A stretch of 64,000 bases of DNA from JANQRZ01 sp965214485 (GTDB lineage Bacteria > Bacteroidota > Rhodothermia > Rhodothermales > JANQRZ01): assembly GCA_965214485.1 (NCBI GenBank), contig CBDCBW010000012.1, forward strand, positions 124,001 through 188,000, written 5' to 3'. Each line of letters opens with the position of its first letter. Within the stretch, counting starts at the first letter, position 1. The notes below the pieces were generated by a model. That model did no database searches, had not been told where the DNA came from, and was given only the letters and a program-made list of their open reading frames with translations. A program made the position numbers and the translations under genes. Shown here piece after piece: positions 1 through 8,215 of this stretch.

Positions 1-1
1 G

Positions 2-1105
2 CGGGTGGCGCACGCCTACCTCTTCCACGGGCCGGACGGCGTCGGCAAGCGGGCGGCGGCGCTGGCCCTCGCGCAGGCGCTCGAGTGCCGGCAGCGGCCG
101 CCCGACCGGAGCGATCCGTGCGGCGAGTGCCCGGCCTGCCACAAGGCGGGACGGATGCTGCACCCGGACGTGCACGTCTACCTCCCGCAGCCCAAAGACG
201 CGGGCGCGGACGACCTCGCGGCCCGGCTTCAACGCCTCGGCGAGAACCCCTACGCCGAGGTCGACTTCCGCCGACGCCCGGCGCTGGACGACCCGGCCAA
301 AACCTCCTCCCGGCAGGCGATCTACAACGTGGACCGCCTCCGCGAGATCACGCGCGACCTCCGCTACCGCCCCGCCGAGGGCCGGGTCAACTTCGCCCTC
401 CTCACCGACGCCGACGCCATGAACGAGGCCTCGGCCAACGCCTTCCTCAAGGGGCTGGAGGAGCCCGGCGAGCAGACCGTCATCGTCCTCACCGCGAGCC
501 ACCCGGACCGGCTGCTGCCGACGATCCTCTCGCGCTGCCAGCGCCTCCGGTTCGACCCGCTTCCGGCGGAGGCTCTCGAAGCGGCGCTCGCCGAGCGCGA
601 AGGCATCGAGCCGGGCCCGGCGGCCCTGCTGGCCCGGATGGCCGACGGGTCGTACGCGCGGGCGCTCGCGCTGGCCGGGAGCCCAGAACTGACCCGGCAG
701 CGCGACGGCGTGCTCGCCTTCTTCCGCGCCGCCTACTCCGGCTCCAGCGGGGCGCTCGACGACCTGGTCGCCGACCTCGCCGGGCTGGGGCGCGAGGGGC
801 TCAAGGGCGTGCTGCACCTGATGCTCGGCTGGGTGCGCGACCTCCTCCTCGCCCGCCACGCCGGAGCCCAGGCGGCGCTCGTCAACGTGGACCAGCGCGC
901 CGCCGTCGAGGGCTTCGTGGCGAACCTCCCGGCGGCGCGGCTCGACGCCCTCGCCGGCCTCGTCGAGCACGCCCTCGACCTCGTCGAGCGCAACGCGAAC
1001 CCGACGCTCGTGCTGACCGTCCTCGCCGACGCGCTCCGGGCGGCGATGCACGGACACGACCGCCGCCGCCTCTTCACCCCGCTCGCCGAGCCGATGACGG
1101 CATAG
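2..1105 (+). CDS. holB: DNA polymerase III delta' subunit, 5' end outside window
   Basis: Clamp-loader subunit of the replicative polymerase. The frame is open to the left edge, and the first readable residues (VAHAYLFHGPDGVGKR) are the P-loop region that normally lies about 20-30 residues into HolB, so the true start is just upstream of the window. A four-cysteine zinc module (CxxxxxxxxCGECPAC type) follows at about residues 27-45. The conserved segment NAFLKGLEEP and the arginine-finger-like LSRCQRLRF follow at about residues 144-187. About 367 residues are present, normal for the family. It is convergent with the membrane protein gene at 1389-2474, and a repeat fills the gap between them. 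Confidence 0.9.
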   Translation, partial: RVAHAYLFHGPDGVGKRAAALALAQALECRQRPPDRSDPCGECPACHKAGRMLHPDVHVYLPQPKDAGADDLAARLQRLGENPYAEVDFRRRPALDDPAKTSSRQAIYNVDRLREITRDLRYRPAEGRVNFALLTDADAMNEASANAFLKGLEEPGEQTVIVLTASHPDRLLPTILSRCQRLRFDPLPAEALEAALAEREGIEPGPAALLARMADGSYARALALAGSPELTRQRDGVLAFFRAAYSGSSGALDDLVADLAGLGREGLKGVLHLMLGWVRDLLLARHAGAQAALVNVDQRAAVEGFVANLPAARLDALAGLVEHALDLVERNANPTLVLTVLADALRAAMHGHDRRRLFTPLAEPMTA

Positions 1106-1147
1106 GAGGGCGTGGAGGGCGTGGAAAAGGGAACCGAGAAAGCTGCT

Positions 1148-1302
1148 GATACCCTTTCTCTGAATTACTGAGTCCTTCCCGCGCAGGCGGGAATTCATAC
1201 GGCGAGGGCGCGTGGCTCAACCCTCGCATGGGTCCCCGCCTTCGCGGGGATGACTTGAAGGGGATGACTTGAAGGGGATGACTTGAAGGGGATGACTTGA
1301 AG
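1148..1302 (+). repeat. dispersed composite repeat, copy 1, plus 14-bp tandem array
   Basis: Positions 1148-1256 match the reverse complement of 30899-31010 at roughly 90% by eye. Each copy contains two GC palindromes, one with core CCCGCGCAGGCGGG and one with core CCCCGCCTTCGCGGGG. The right end runs straight into four perfect 14-bp tandem units (gggatgacttgaag) at 1247-1302. A third, partial copy lies at 11858-11913. It sits between two convergent genes. Nothing coding is visible in 1106-1388 apart from this repeat. Confidence 0.8.
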
Positions 1303-1388
1303 GGGAGGAGGGCGCACAAACTCAGCGATTTGGTATGAGACCGTGATGCTTACGCGAGGCTCGTCCCTCCACTGCTCCCACGCCGTAA

Positions 1389-2474
1389 TCAGTTCCGCAG
1401 GCTCGCGTTCGCGGCGAGCGCGAGGGCGACCGAGACGGCGAGGCCGATCCCGGCGTAGAGCAGGTCCCGGCCCATCAGCCGGAGGCTGTCGCCGAGCGGG
1501 CGATGGACGAGCGCGCGGCTCCACGTCAGCCCGAGCTCGCGCCCGCCGAGGAGGCCGATGAACACCCACGTCGTGCTCATCGGGATCACGCTGACCTGGT
1601 GGAAGCCGAAGAGCAGGAGCGCGTAGACGAAGTCGATCACGGTCGCCGCGCGGAGGTCGAGCGTGTCGGACTTCTCGGTAACGACCCGCTGGATGCGGTC
1701 GCCGCGCAGGTAGAACAGCACGCCGAGGCCGAAGAAGATCGTGAGCGCGAAGGCGAGGAAGGCGGCGGGGCCGAGCGAGCGCGGGAGGTAGACCGCGACG
1801 TTGGCCATGTCCTGCATGATCCAACTCGACCACAGGAAGCCGGTCGAGGCCCACTGCAGCGGCGTCCACCACCGCGAGGCCGGGCCGGTGAAGCCGCCGC
1901 CGAGCGCCCGCGTCACGGCGATCCACACGGCGAGGCCGACGGCGAAGGCGACGACGTACCCCGCCAGGCTCTTGACGAGGACGGCCTCGACGCCCACCGC
2001 GCTCGTCGAGAAGCAGCTCAGCAGGAGGAACGTCGTCGAGACCGGCATCCGCAGCCGCGTCAGCACGAGGAGGAAGAGCGGGGCGGCGACCTGGAGGAAG
2101 GTGAACGTCTGCGGGGCCTCGGCGAAGCCCTTTGCCGAGAGCCGCCCGTAGCTCACGTCGCCGCCGTGCACCCACCACCCGTAGCCCACCGTCGCGAGGA
2201 AGACGCCGCCGACGAACAGCCACAGCACCCACCACCGCCGCCCCCCGTTCGAGGCGATGAACGTCCCGACGGTCTGGATCGAGTCGTTCGCCACCGTCGA
2301 GTAGGCCGCGAGCGCAAACCCGACCCACATCGCGACGGCGGGATGGGGATAGGAGACGCCCGCCGCGAAGAAGCCTAGCGCGAGGAGGACGAGGAACGTG
2401 CGCTCGCCGCGGACGGCCCGGAGGAACGTGGCCCGGCGGGGGACGACCGTAGTGGAGAGGGAGCGGCTGGACAT
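1389..2474 (-). CDS. multi-pass membrane protein, PiT phosphate-transporter-like
   Basis: About 361 residues with around nine to ten hydrophobic segments, so an inner-membrane protein. Two short motifs recall the inorganic phosphate transporter (PiT) family: ANDSIQTVGTFIASN near the N-terminus (compare the PiT signature around GANDVANxxGT) and MPVSTTF in the middle (compare PVSTTH). The rest is not a clear PiT, so the substrate is uncertain; phosphate, sulfate or no transport at all remain possible. I chose the ATG at 2474; an in-frame GTG at 2504 would add ten residues that do not look like part of a membrane protein. It is the last gene of the minus-strand series starting at 11554, separated by a 285-nt gap from the Mur-ligase gene, so it probably has its own promoter. 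Confidence 0.65.
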   Translation of the reverse strand: MSSRSLSTTVVPRRATFLRAVRGERTFLVLLALGFFAAGVSYPHPAVAMWVGFALAAYSTVANDSIQTVGTFIASNGGRRWWVLWLFVGGVFLATVGYGWWVHGGDVSYGRLSAKGFAEAPQTFTFLQVAAPLFLLVLTRLRMPVSTTFLLLSCFSTSAVGVEAVLVKSLAGYVVAFAVGLAVWIAVTRALGGGFTGPASRWWTPLQWASTGFLWSSWIMQDMANVAVYLPRSLGPAAFLAFALTIFFGLGVLFYLRGDRIQRVVTEKSDTLDLRAATVIDFVYALLLFGFHQVSVIPMSTTWVFIGLLGGRELGLTWSRALVHRPLGDSLRLMGRDLLYAGIGLAVSVALALAANASLRN

Positions 2475-2583
2475 GGGAGAGGAAAATGAAAACCGCCCTT
2501 GCACGCCGCGCCCGGTCGCCGGTTACGCCGGGGACATTAACAAATCATTGCATTCGGTGAACGGCTCGTGGCTGATAGCTCGT

Positions 2584-2615
2584 GGTCTCCAGGTCTCCAG
2601 GTCTCCAGGTCTCCG
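2584..2615. repeat. 8-bp tandem repeat, four units
   Basis: Four head-to-tail copies of ggtctcca (the last has one change) in the 285-nt gap 2475-2759 between two minus-strand genes. No gene is visible in the gap. Confidence 0.85.
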
Positions 2616-2759
2616 GGTTGACCTCCCGCTTCCCGGTCTACGGCTCCGCCCCGAGCAGCGGAAGCGGTCCCCCTCGCGTGAGCAGGGCTGCCACGTTCTC
2701 CTTGTCCCCGATCTTCACATCATTACGGGACCACAGCACGGAGAGCGAAAAGCCAGCGG

Positions 2760-4466
2760 CTACCCCACGCCGGCGTGGGCCTGCGCCTCGCGCAGGAGGG
2801 CGAAGGCCTCGTCGCGGCGCGTGAGGACGAAAAGCAGAAGCAGGTCACCGGGCCGCATCCAGTCGAGCGCGGCGCGGACGCCGGCGATGGGGTCGGGGAC
2901 GTGCGTGACGTGCGCCTCGGTCGCGCCGAGGCGGTGGAGCTCGTCGTCGATGAGCGCGGGGATTTCGCCGAGGGCACGGCCCCGGAGGTAGTTCGGCAGC
3001 TCGGCGATGACGATGTGGTCCGGCACCGCGCGCCACGCGGCGCGGGCCAGGGCGCGGACCTCGCCGTCGGTGCGGTCGCCGGCCTGCCCGAGGAGGACGA
3101 GCCGCCGCTCGGCGGGGAGGGCGCGGGCGGTCTCGGCGATGGCCGAGACGCCGTGCGCGTTGTGGGCGAAGTCCACGAGCACGCGCGCCCCGCCGATCTC
3201 GAAGTAGTTGCCCCGGCCGGGGTTGTCGGCCGCGTCGCCCCGGAACGCCCGCAGCCCGTCGCGGATCGCCCCGGTCGGCAGCCCGAGCTCTTTGGCGAGG
3301 GCGACGGCGGCGAGGGCGTTCGCGACGTTGTGCCGCGCCGCGCCGCCGAGCGTGATCGGGATAGCCTCGACCGGGAGCACGACCTCGCGGGCGTCGCCCC
3401 ACGTCCAGACGACGGCTCCGTCTTCGACTGAGCACATCCGTCCGCCCGCCCGCCGGTGCGCGGCGAGCGTCGCGTGGTCCGGGTCGAGCCCCAGCCAGCA
3501 GACCTCGCCGGGGTAGCCTTGCGTGTGCCGGACGAGGCCGGGGTCGTCGGCGTTGAGGACGAGCACGCCGCGGTCCTCGACCGCGCGGCGGATCGTCAGC
3601 TTGACCTCGACGAGGTCGTCGAGCGTGTGGACGCCGTAGTCGCCGAGGTGGTCCTCGGCGACGTTCGTGACGAGGGCGGCGTCGGCGCGGGCGAGCGCGA
3701 GGCCGCGCCGCAGGAGACCGCCGCGTGCGGTCTCCAGAATCGCCAGCTCGGTCTCGGGGTGGCGCAGCACGGCGCGGGCACCGCTGGGGCCGGAGTAGTC
3801 GCCCTGCTCGACGACGGCGTCGCCGACGCGGATGTAGTCCGTCGAGCACCGCCCGGCGACGCGTCCCGCCGCCTTCGCCATCGCAGCCGTGAGCCGGACC
3901 GTCGTGGACTTGCCGTTCGTGCCGGTGACGAGCGCGACAGGCACGTCGTGAATCTCCGACCAATCGACCGACTCGGGATCGGGGAGAGCGTCCACCGGCC
4001 ACCTTCTGCTGCCGGTCCCGAGGCCAACCGAGACGAAGTCGTCGTCCGGCAGAAACGCGACGCCGTGGGCGTCGGCGGCTTCGCGGAGCGCGAGGAGCGC
4101 CGGCGTACGCTCGGCCTCGATCCCGGTCCGCAGCCGCTCCACCGTGGCAGCTTCGTCCGGCGGGTGGCGGTCCTCCATCTCGGCGACGGCCGCTTTCCAC
4201 GCGGCTTCGTTGAGCTCGGTGGCCGCGTAGAGGGCGTCCTCCGGGGCCGTAAAGCCGAGGCTCGCGCCCGCGGGGAACGGCCGGCTGAACAGCTCCGAAC
4301 CTTCCCAGCCGACGGCGTCGAGGAGCCGCCGGGCGTGGCGCTCCCACGCGGCGACGGCACCGGCAACGGGCACGTCCTCGACGTAGGCCTCGAGCACGGC
4401 ACCGGGCGTCGGCGCGAAGAAGTTGGGTCCGGTGAGGCGGCGGCTGTCGTTGAAGGAAAGCGTCAT
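2760..4466 (-). CDS. Mur ligase-only relative of cyanophycin synthetase
   Basis: 568 residues. Residues 1-170 form a family-specific N-terminal region with no recognisable ATP-grasp motif. A Mur ligase core follows: P-loop TGTNGKSTTVRL at 181-192, the ETARGGLLRRGL segment also found in CphA, NVAEDHLGDYGV, and the C-terminal lid domain with DFAHNAHG. These elements mirror the C-terminal half of the CphA encoded at 5295-8102, so it is a paralogue of that half, not an unrelated Mur enzyme. A Mur ligase joins an amino acid to an acyl-phosphate-activated carboxylate; the substrate here is unknown. Its start overlaps the stop of the upstream membrane protein gene by ATGA (4463-4466), which implies translational coupling. 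It may modify cyanophycin-like material or make a separate amide-linked product. Confidence 0.75.
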   Translation of the reverse strand: MTLSFNDSRRLTGPNFFAPTPGAVLEAYVEDVPVAGAVAAWERHARRLLDAVGWEGSELFSRPFPAGASLGFTAPEDALYAATELNEAAWKAAVAEMEDRHPPDEAATVERLRTGIEAERTPALLALREAADAHGVAFLPDDDFVSVGLGTGSRRWPVDALPDPESVDWSEIHDVPVALVTGTNGKSTTVRLTAAMAKAAGRVAGRCSTDYIRVGDAVVEQGDYSGPSGARAVLRHPETELAILETARGGLLRRGLALARADAALVTNVAEDHLGDYGVHTLDDLVEVKLTIRRAVEDRGVLVLNADDPGLVRHTQGYPGEVCWLGLDPDHATLAAHRRAGGRMCSVEDGAVVWTWGDAREVVLPVEAIPITLGGAARHNVANALAAVALAKELGLPTGAIRDGLRAFRGDAADNPGRGNYFEIGGARVLVDFAHNAHGVSAIAETARALPAERRLVLLGQAGDRTDGEVRALARAAWRAVPDHIVIAELPNYLRGRALGEIPALIDDELHRLGATEAHVTHVPDPIAGVRAALDWMRPGDLLLLFVLTRRDEAFALLREAQAHAGVG

Positions 4467-5116
4467 CGAGAAGCGGAGGGCGAGTCAGCGGGCGGAGTGC
4501 CGAGGAGCGAGTCGAGGTGAATGAGGACCTCGTCGCCCGCGTCATTGAGCGTGCCTACCACGCGGCGGACACGCTGGAGCCGCCGAGGGTACCACCCATA
4601 CTTTGGGCGGAGCGCGCCGGTGCTCGTATCGTAGAACTCGTCCGGCTCTCGTCCGAGGTTGGGGTAGAGCTGGTTGTTGACGAGCGTGCGGAACTCGTCC
4701 CCCGCCTCGACGCCACTGGCGATGATCGCAAAGTACCGCTGCATCAACCCAATCGTCTGAGCATCGAGCACGTCGAGGCCGCCGGACTGGAGCATCGCCT
4801 CCCACATGCCGATCCCGGTCTCGCCGGCGCTGACGTTGAGTGCCACGAGCGGCGGCATCGCGCCCGCCTCAATGCTGTCGAGCAGCGGCTGGAGGTAGAG
4901 CGAATCGGCTTCTGGAAATGACGCCTCTAGCTCGCCGTCGACGAGCGCGACGTGGCCCCGGAGGGTCTCGAGGATCTGCCGCTGCCGGGCGTGGTCGCGC
5001 TGCGCCTCCTGCCACGTACTCAGCGCAAACGCGGCGTAGACGCCGACGAACACGACGAGGAGCTCGGCCAGGAGCCGCCCGCCGCGCCGCCACCAGTGTT
5101 TCGTCTCAGGCTTCAT
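4463..5116 (-). CDS. single-pass membrane protein of unknown function
   Basis: 217 residues from the ATG at 5116. A short cationic start (MKPETKHWWRRGGRLL) leads into one strong transmembrane segment (about residues 14-32, LAELLVVFVGVYAAFALS). A roughly 185-residue soluble, partly helical domain follows, probably periplasmic. The start of TM plus ALSTWQE followed by a coiled-coil-like stretch resembles a group of short Bacteroidota proteins of unknown function; I do not recognise a named family. It lies between cphA and the Mur-ligase gene, its stop overlapping the latter's ATG by 4 nt, so the two are probably made together. An in-frame upstream extension to 5440 is repeat sequence and I do not regard it as coding. 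Confidence 0.65.
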   Translation of the reverse strand: MKPETKHWWRRGGRLLAELLVVFVGVYAAFALSTWQEAQRDHARQRQILETLRGHVALVDGELEASFPEADSLYLQPLLDSIEAGAMPPLVALNVSAGETGIGMWEAMLQSGGLDVLDAQTIGLMQRYFAIIASGVEAGDEFRTLVNNQLYPNLGREPDEFYDTSTGALRPKYGWYPRRLQRVRRVVGTLNDAGDEVLIHLDSLLGTPPADSPSASR

Positions 5117-5149
5117 CGGTTGGTGCGTTGGGCAGACCCCGCGCCGACC

Positions 5150-5290
5150 CCCTGCTTCTCTCGCGCCTACGGGACAAGTCCCTGCGGCTGCTTCGAGAAG
5201 CTGTCCCCCTAGTTTAGGGGGACAGTTCCGGGAGTGCCTGAGCGCGCAGGGACTTGTCCCGGAGCGCGATGTGCTCTCGGAACGGGGGGT
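5150..5290. repeat. nested inverted-repeat element, copy A
   Basis: The centre is a near-perfect hairpin CTGTCCCCCT-agttt-AGGGGGACAG around 5204-5225, flanked by a second inverted pair (gggacaagtccctgc near 5172 and gcgcagggacttgtccc near 5247) and ending in a GGGGGGTCC box. Closely similar arrangements occur at 15200-15345 and 17255-17362. It fills the gap after cphA; with its G/C hairpin it might also terminate transcription, but there is no U-tract. Confidence 0.65.
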
Positions 5291-5294
5291 CCGG

Positions 5295-8102
5295 TCAGTC
5301 GGCCTCCTCGTCGCGGACGAGGCGGACGCCGCGCTCGTCGCGGACGAGCTGCTGGCCCTCGGCGAGGGTGAAGCGCTCCGGCTCGTCGTCGCCGCCGGCG
5401 GTCGCCGAGGCTGAGGCCGGTTCGGGCGTCGGTGCCCCATCGCCGGAGGCGGGGTTGAAGTGGATGATCTGCTTCCAGCACCGGGCGATGTTGTCGCCGA
5501 AGACGACGACGAGGTCGCCGGGGCGGGCGAGCGCGAGGCCCCGGAGGACGGCCTCCTGCTCGTCGGGGACGACCTCGATCTGCTCGGCGTCGATCCCGCT
5601 CTGGAGGAGCGAGTCGCGGAGCATGAGCGGCACCTCGCGCTCGCCGCGCCCGCGCGGGTTGTCGTCGCGCTTGCAGACGAAGTGCTCGAAGAACGGGGCC
5701 GCGGTCTCGGCGATCTCGCGGATGTCCTCGTCGCGCCGGTCGCCCGGGGCGGCGAGGACGGCGATCCGGCGGCCGGCGGTGTCCATCCGGCTCGCGGTCT
5801 GGCACATCGCGCGGATGGCCGCCGGGTTGTGGCCGTAGTCGAGGATGACCTTGAAGGGGTGCTCGTCGAAGACGTTGAGCCGGCCCGGGGCCTCGTAGTA
5901 GCTCGTCGAGAAGGTGCGCAGGCCGTGGCGGATCTGGTCGAGCGTCTGGCCGAGGGCGTAGGCCATCGCCGCGGCGAACATCGCGTTCTGGACGTTGTGG
6001 ACGGCCTTGCCTTCGAGCGTCGCCGGGACGAGGTGGGTCCAGACGAGCGGCAGGTGCGCGCCCTTCTCGAAGAGCGTGATCATCTCGCCGTTGATGCCCT
6101 TCTCGAGGACCACCGCGTGGCCGCCCGAGCGGATGTGCTCGCGGACGAGCTCGTGGCCGGGGTCCATCGTGACGTAGCACAGGTGCTCGGCCTTGGTGTG
6201 GTTCGCCATGTCGAGGCAGCGCGGGTCGTCGGCGTTGAGCACGGCGCAGTCGGTGGCGACCTCGACGACGACGCGCTTGACCTCGGCGAGGTCTTCGAGC
6301 GTGTCGATGCCCTTCAGGCCGAGGTGGTCGGCGGCGATGTTGAGCACCGCGCCGACGTTGCAGCGCGAGAGCCCGAGGCCGCTGCGGACGAGCCCGCCGC
6401 GCGCCGTCTCCAGAATCGCCAGGTCGATCGTCGGGTCGCGCAGCACCATCCGGGTCGAGGCCGGGCCGGTCATGTCGCCCTTGACCGTCAGGTTGCCGTC
6501 GATGTAGACCCCGTCGGACGACGTCATCCCGACGCGCGCGCCGGTCGACTTGAGGATGTGCGCGAGCATCCGGGTCGTGGTCGTCTTGCCGTTCGTGCCG
6601 GTGACGCAGGCGACGGGGACGCGGCTCGGGGTGCCGGGCGGGAAGAGCATGTCCATCACCGGCCCGGCCACGTCGCGCGGCGTGCCCTCGCTCGGGGCGA
6701 CGTGCATCCGGAAGCCCGGCGCGGCGTTGACCTCGACGATCGCCCCGCCGGTCTCGCGCCACGACCGCGTGACGTCGTCCGAGAGGAAGTCCACGCCGCC
6801 CACGTCGAGGCCGACGGCCTGGACCGCGCGCACCGCCATCTCGCGGTTGTCGGGGTGGACCACATCGGTCAGGTCGATGGCCGTGCCGCCGGTCGAGAGG
6901 TTGGCCGTCGAGCGGAGGTAGAAGACCTCGTCTTTCGGGAGGACAGTCTCGCGGGTGTAGCCCCGGCGGGCCATCAGGCGCTCGGCCTGCTCGTCGAAGG
7001 CGAGCTTGGTGAGGACCTTCTCGTGCCCGACGCCCCGGCGCGGGTCCTCGTTGACGAGCTCGACGAGCGCCTCGATGGGGTGCTCGCCGTCGCCGACGAC
7101 GTGGCCGGGGACGCGCTTCGCCACCGCGACGAGGTGCCCGTTGACGACGAGCATCCGGTGGTCGAAGCCGGTGACGAAGCTCTCGACGAGCACGCCGCTG
7201 CCGCGCGCGGCCTCGCGCGCGGTGGCGAAGGCCGTCTCGATCTGCTCGGGCGTCGTGAGGTTGATCGAGACGCCGCGCCCGTGGTTCGCGCTGAGCGGCT
7301 TGACGACCACCGGCGGGCCGATCCGCTCGGCGGCGCGGACGGCCTCGCGCTCGCTGTAGACCAGCTCCTGCTGCGGGACCGGCAGCCCGAGGTCCGAGAG
7401 GATGTTGCGCGTGTCCTCCTTGTCGGACGAGACCTCGACGGCGATGTGCCGCGTCTCGCTCGTGATCGTCGCCTGGATGCGCTTCTGGTACTTGCCGTAG
7501 CCCAGTTGGACGAGGCTGTACTTGTTGAGCCGGATCCACGGGATGTCCCGCGCCTCGGCGGCGTCGACGAGCGACTGTGTGCTCGGCCCGAACTCGCGCT
7601 TCTGGGCGTAGCGGATGAAGTCGTCGCGCTCGGTCTCCCAGTCGAAGCCGTCCTCGATCTCCGAGCGGAAGGGCTGCCCCAGCTCATCGGGGAGGAGGTG
7701 GAAGAGGAGCTGCCGCCCGAGCCGCGCCGCCTCGAGCCCGACCTCGCGCTGCTTGTACTCGAACACCATCGTGTAGACGCCCGGCTCGCCCGCCGAGCGG
7801 GTCTTGCCAAAGGTCACGTCGCTGCCGGCGATGTTCTGGAGCTCGATGATGACGTGCTCGAGGACGTGCCCGAGCCACGTCCCCTCGTCCTCGGTCATCC
7901 GCCGAACGAAGCCGCCGGGGACGCCGTACGAGCAGCCGTGCTCCCCCAGCCCCGGCAGCGCGTCGACGAGGCGCTCCTGAAAGTCGCCGAGCTTGCGCGT
8001 CGGGTAGTCCTCGAGCGGCCCGAGGTCGAGGATCTGCCGAATGACCGGGAAGTTGGCATAGGCGTTGGGGCCGACGTAGACGTTGGTCGAGAGGACGTTC
8101 AT
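5295..8102 (-). CDS. cphA: cyanophycin synthetase
   Basis: Polymerises aspartate (backbone) and arginine (side chain) into cyanophycin, a cytoplasmic nitrogen reserve, at the cost of two ATP per dipeptide. 935 residues in the standard order: N-terminal domain (1-160), ATP-grasp domain (about 215-490; KPLSANHGRGVSINL near 268, GGVDFLSDD near 435, EVNAAPGFRMH near 457), then the Mur-ligase domain with P-loop TGTNGKTTTTRM at 501-512, ETARGGLVRSGL, and the lid-domain sequence LDYGHNPAAI. It is longer than many CphAs (about 870-900) owing to an acidic, Ala/Thr-rich tail of roughly 50 residues. The ATG start gives the expected MNVLSTNVYVGPN opening. cphB lies 113 nt upstream on the same strand and iadA before that, so synthesis and breakdown genes are grouped. 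Confidence 0.95.
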   Translation of the reverse strand: MNVLSTNVYVGPNAYANFPVIRQILDLGPLEDYPTRKLGDFQERLVDALPGLGEHGCSYGVPGGFVRRMTEDEGTWLGHVLEHVIIELQNIAGSDVTFGKTRSAGEPGVYTMVFEYKQREVGLEAARLGRQLLFHLLPDELGQPFRSEIEDGFDWETERDDFIRYAQKREFGPSTQSLVDAAEARDIPWIRLNKYSLVQLGYGKYQKRIQATITSETRHIAVEVSSDKEDTRNILSDLGLPVPQQELVYSEREAVRAAERIGPPVVVKPLSANHGRGVSINLTTPEQIETAFATAREAARGSGVLVESFVTGFDHRMLVVNGHLVAVAKRVPGHVVGDGEHPIEALVELVNEDPRRGVGHEKVLTKLAFDEQAERLMARRGYTRETVLPKDEVFYLRSTANLSTGGTAIDLTDVVHPDNREMAVRAVQAVGLDVGGVDFLSDDVTRSWRETGGAIVEVNAAPGFRMHVAPSEGTPRDVAGPVMDMLFPPGTPSRVPVACVTGTNGKTTTTRMLAHILKSTGARVGMTSSDGVYIDGNLTVKGDMTGPASTRMVLRDPTIDLAILETARGGLVRSGLGLSRCNVGAVLNIAADHLGLKGIDTLEDLAEVKRVVVEVATDCAVLNADDPRCLDMANHTKAEHLCYVTMDPGHELVREHIRSGGHAVVLEKGINGEMITLFEKGAHLPLVWTHLVPATLEGKAVHNVQNAMFAAAMAYALGQTLDQIRHGLRTFSTSYYEAPGRLNVFDEHPFKVILDYGHNPAAIRAMCQTASRMDTAGRRIAVLAAPGDRRDEDIREIAETAAPFFEHFVCKRDDNPRGRGEREVPLMLRDSLLQSGIDAEQIEVVPDEQEAVLRGLALARPGDLVVVFGDNIARCWKQIIHFNPASGDGAPTPEPASASATAGGDDEPERFTLAEGQQLVRDERGVRLVRDEEAD

Positions 8103-8146
8103 GGGGATCGGTGGACGGTGGACAGAGGACGGAAGACAGTCGCTAT

Positions 8147-8182
8147 GGGCACCCGTAGAGGCAGCCGGGGTGTCTGCCCTAT
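8147..8182. repeat. hairpin repeat (CCGTAG...GGGCAGA/CTGCCC family), copy 1
   Basis: Sequence acccgtagaggcagccgg followed by ggtgtctgccct. It is related to the hairpins at 11664-11698, 34113-34145 and 49849-49885, which share a CCGTA(G/A)GGGC left arm and a GCCC right arm. It lies between cphB and cphA. Confidence 0.5.
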
Positions 8183-8215
8183 TCGAGCACGGCGTCTCCC
8201 TGGGAGCGCACGTCG

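Noticed and set aside
4466..5440. Long version of the one-TM protein starting at 5440
   Set aside because: The added N-terminus is translated repeat sequence (5150-5290) and lies before an ideal membrane-protein start at 5116.
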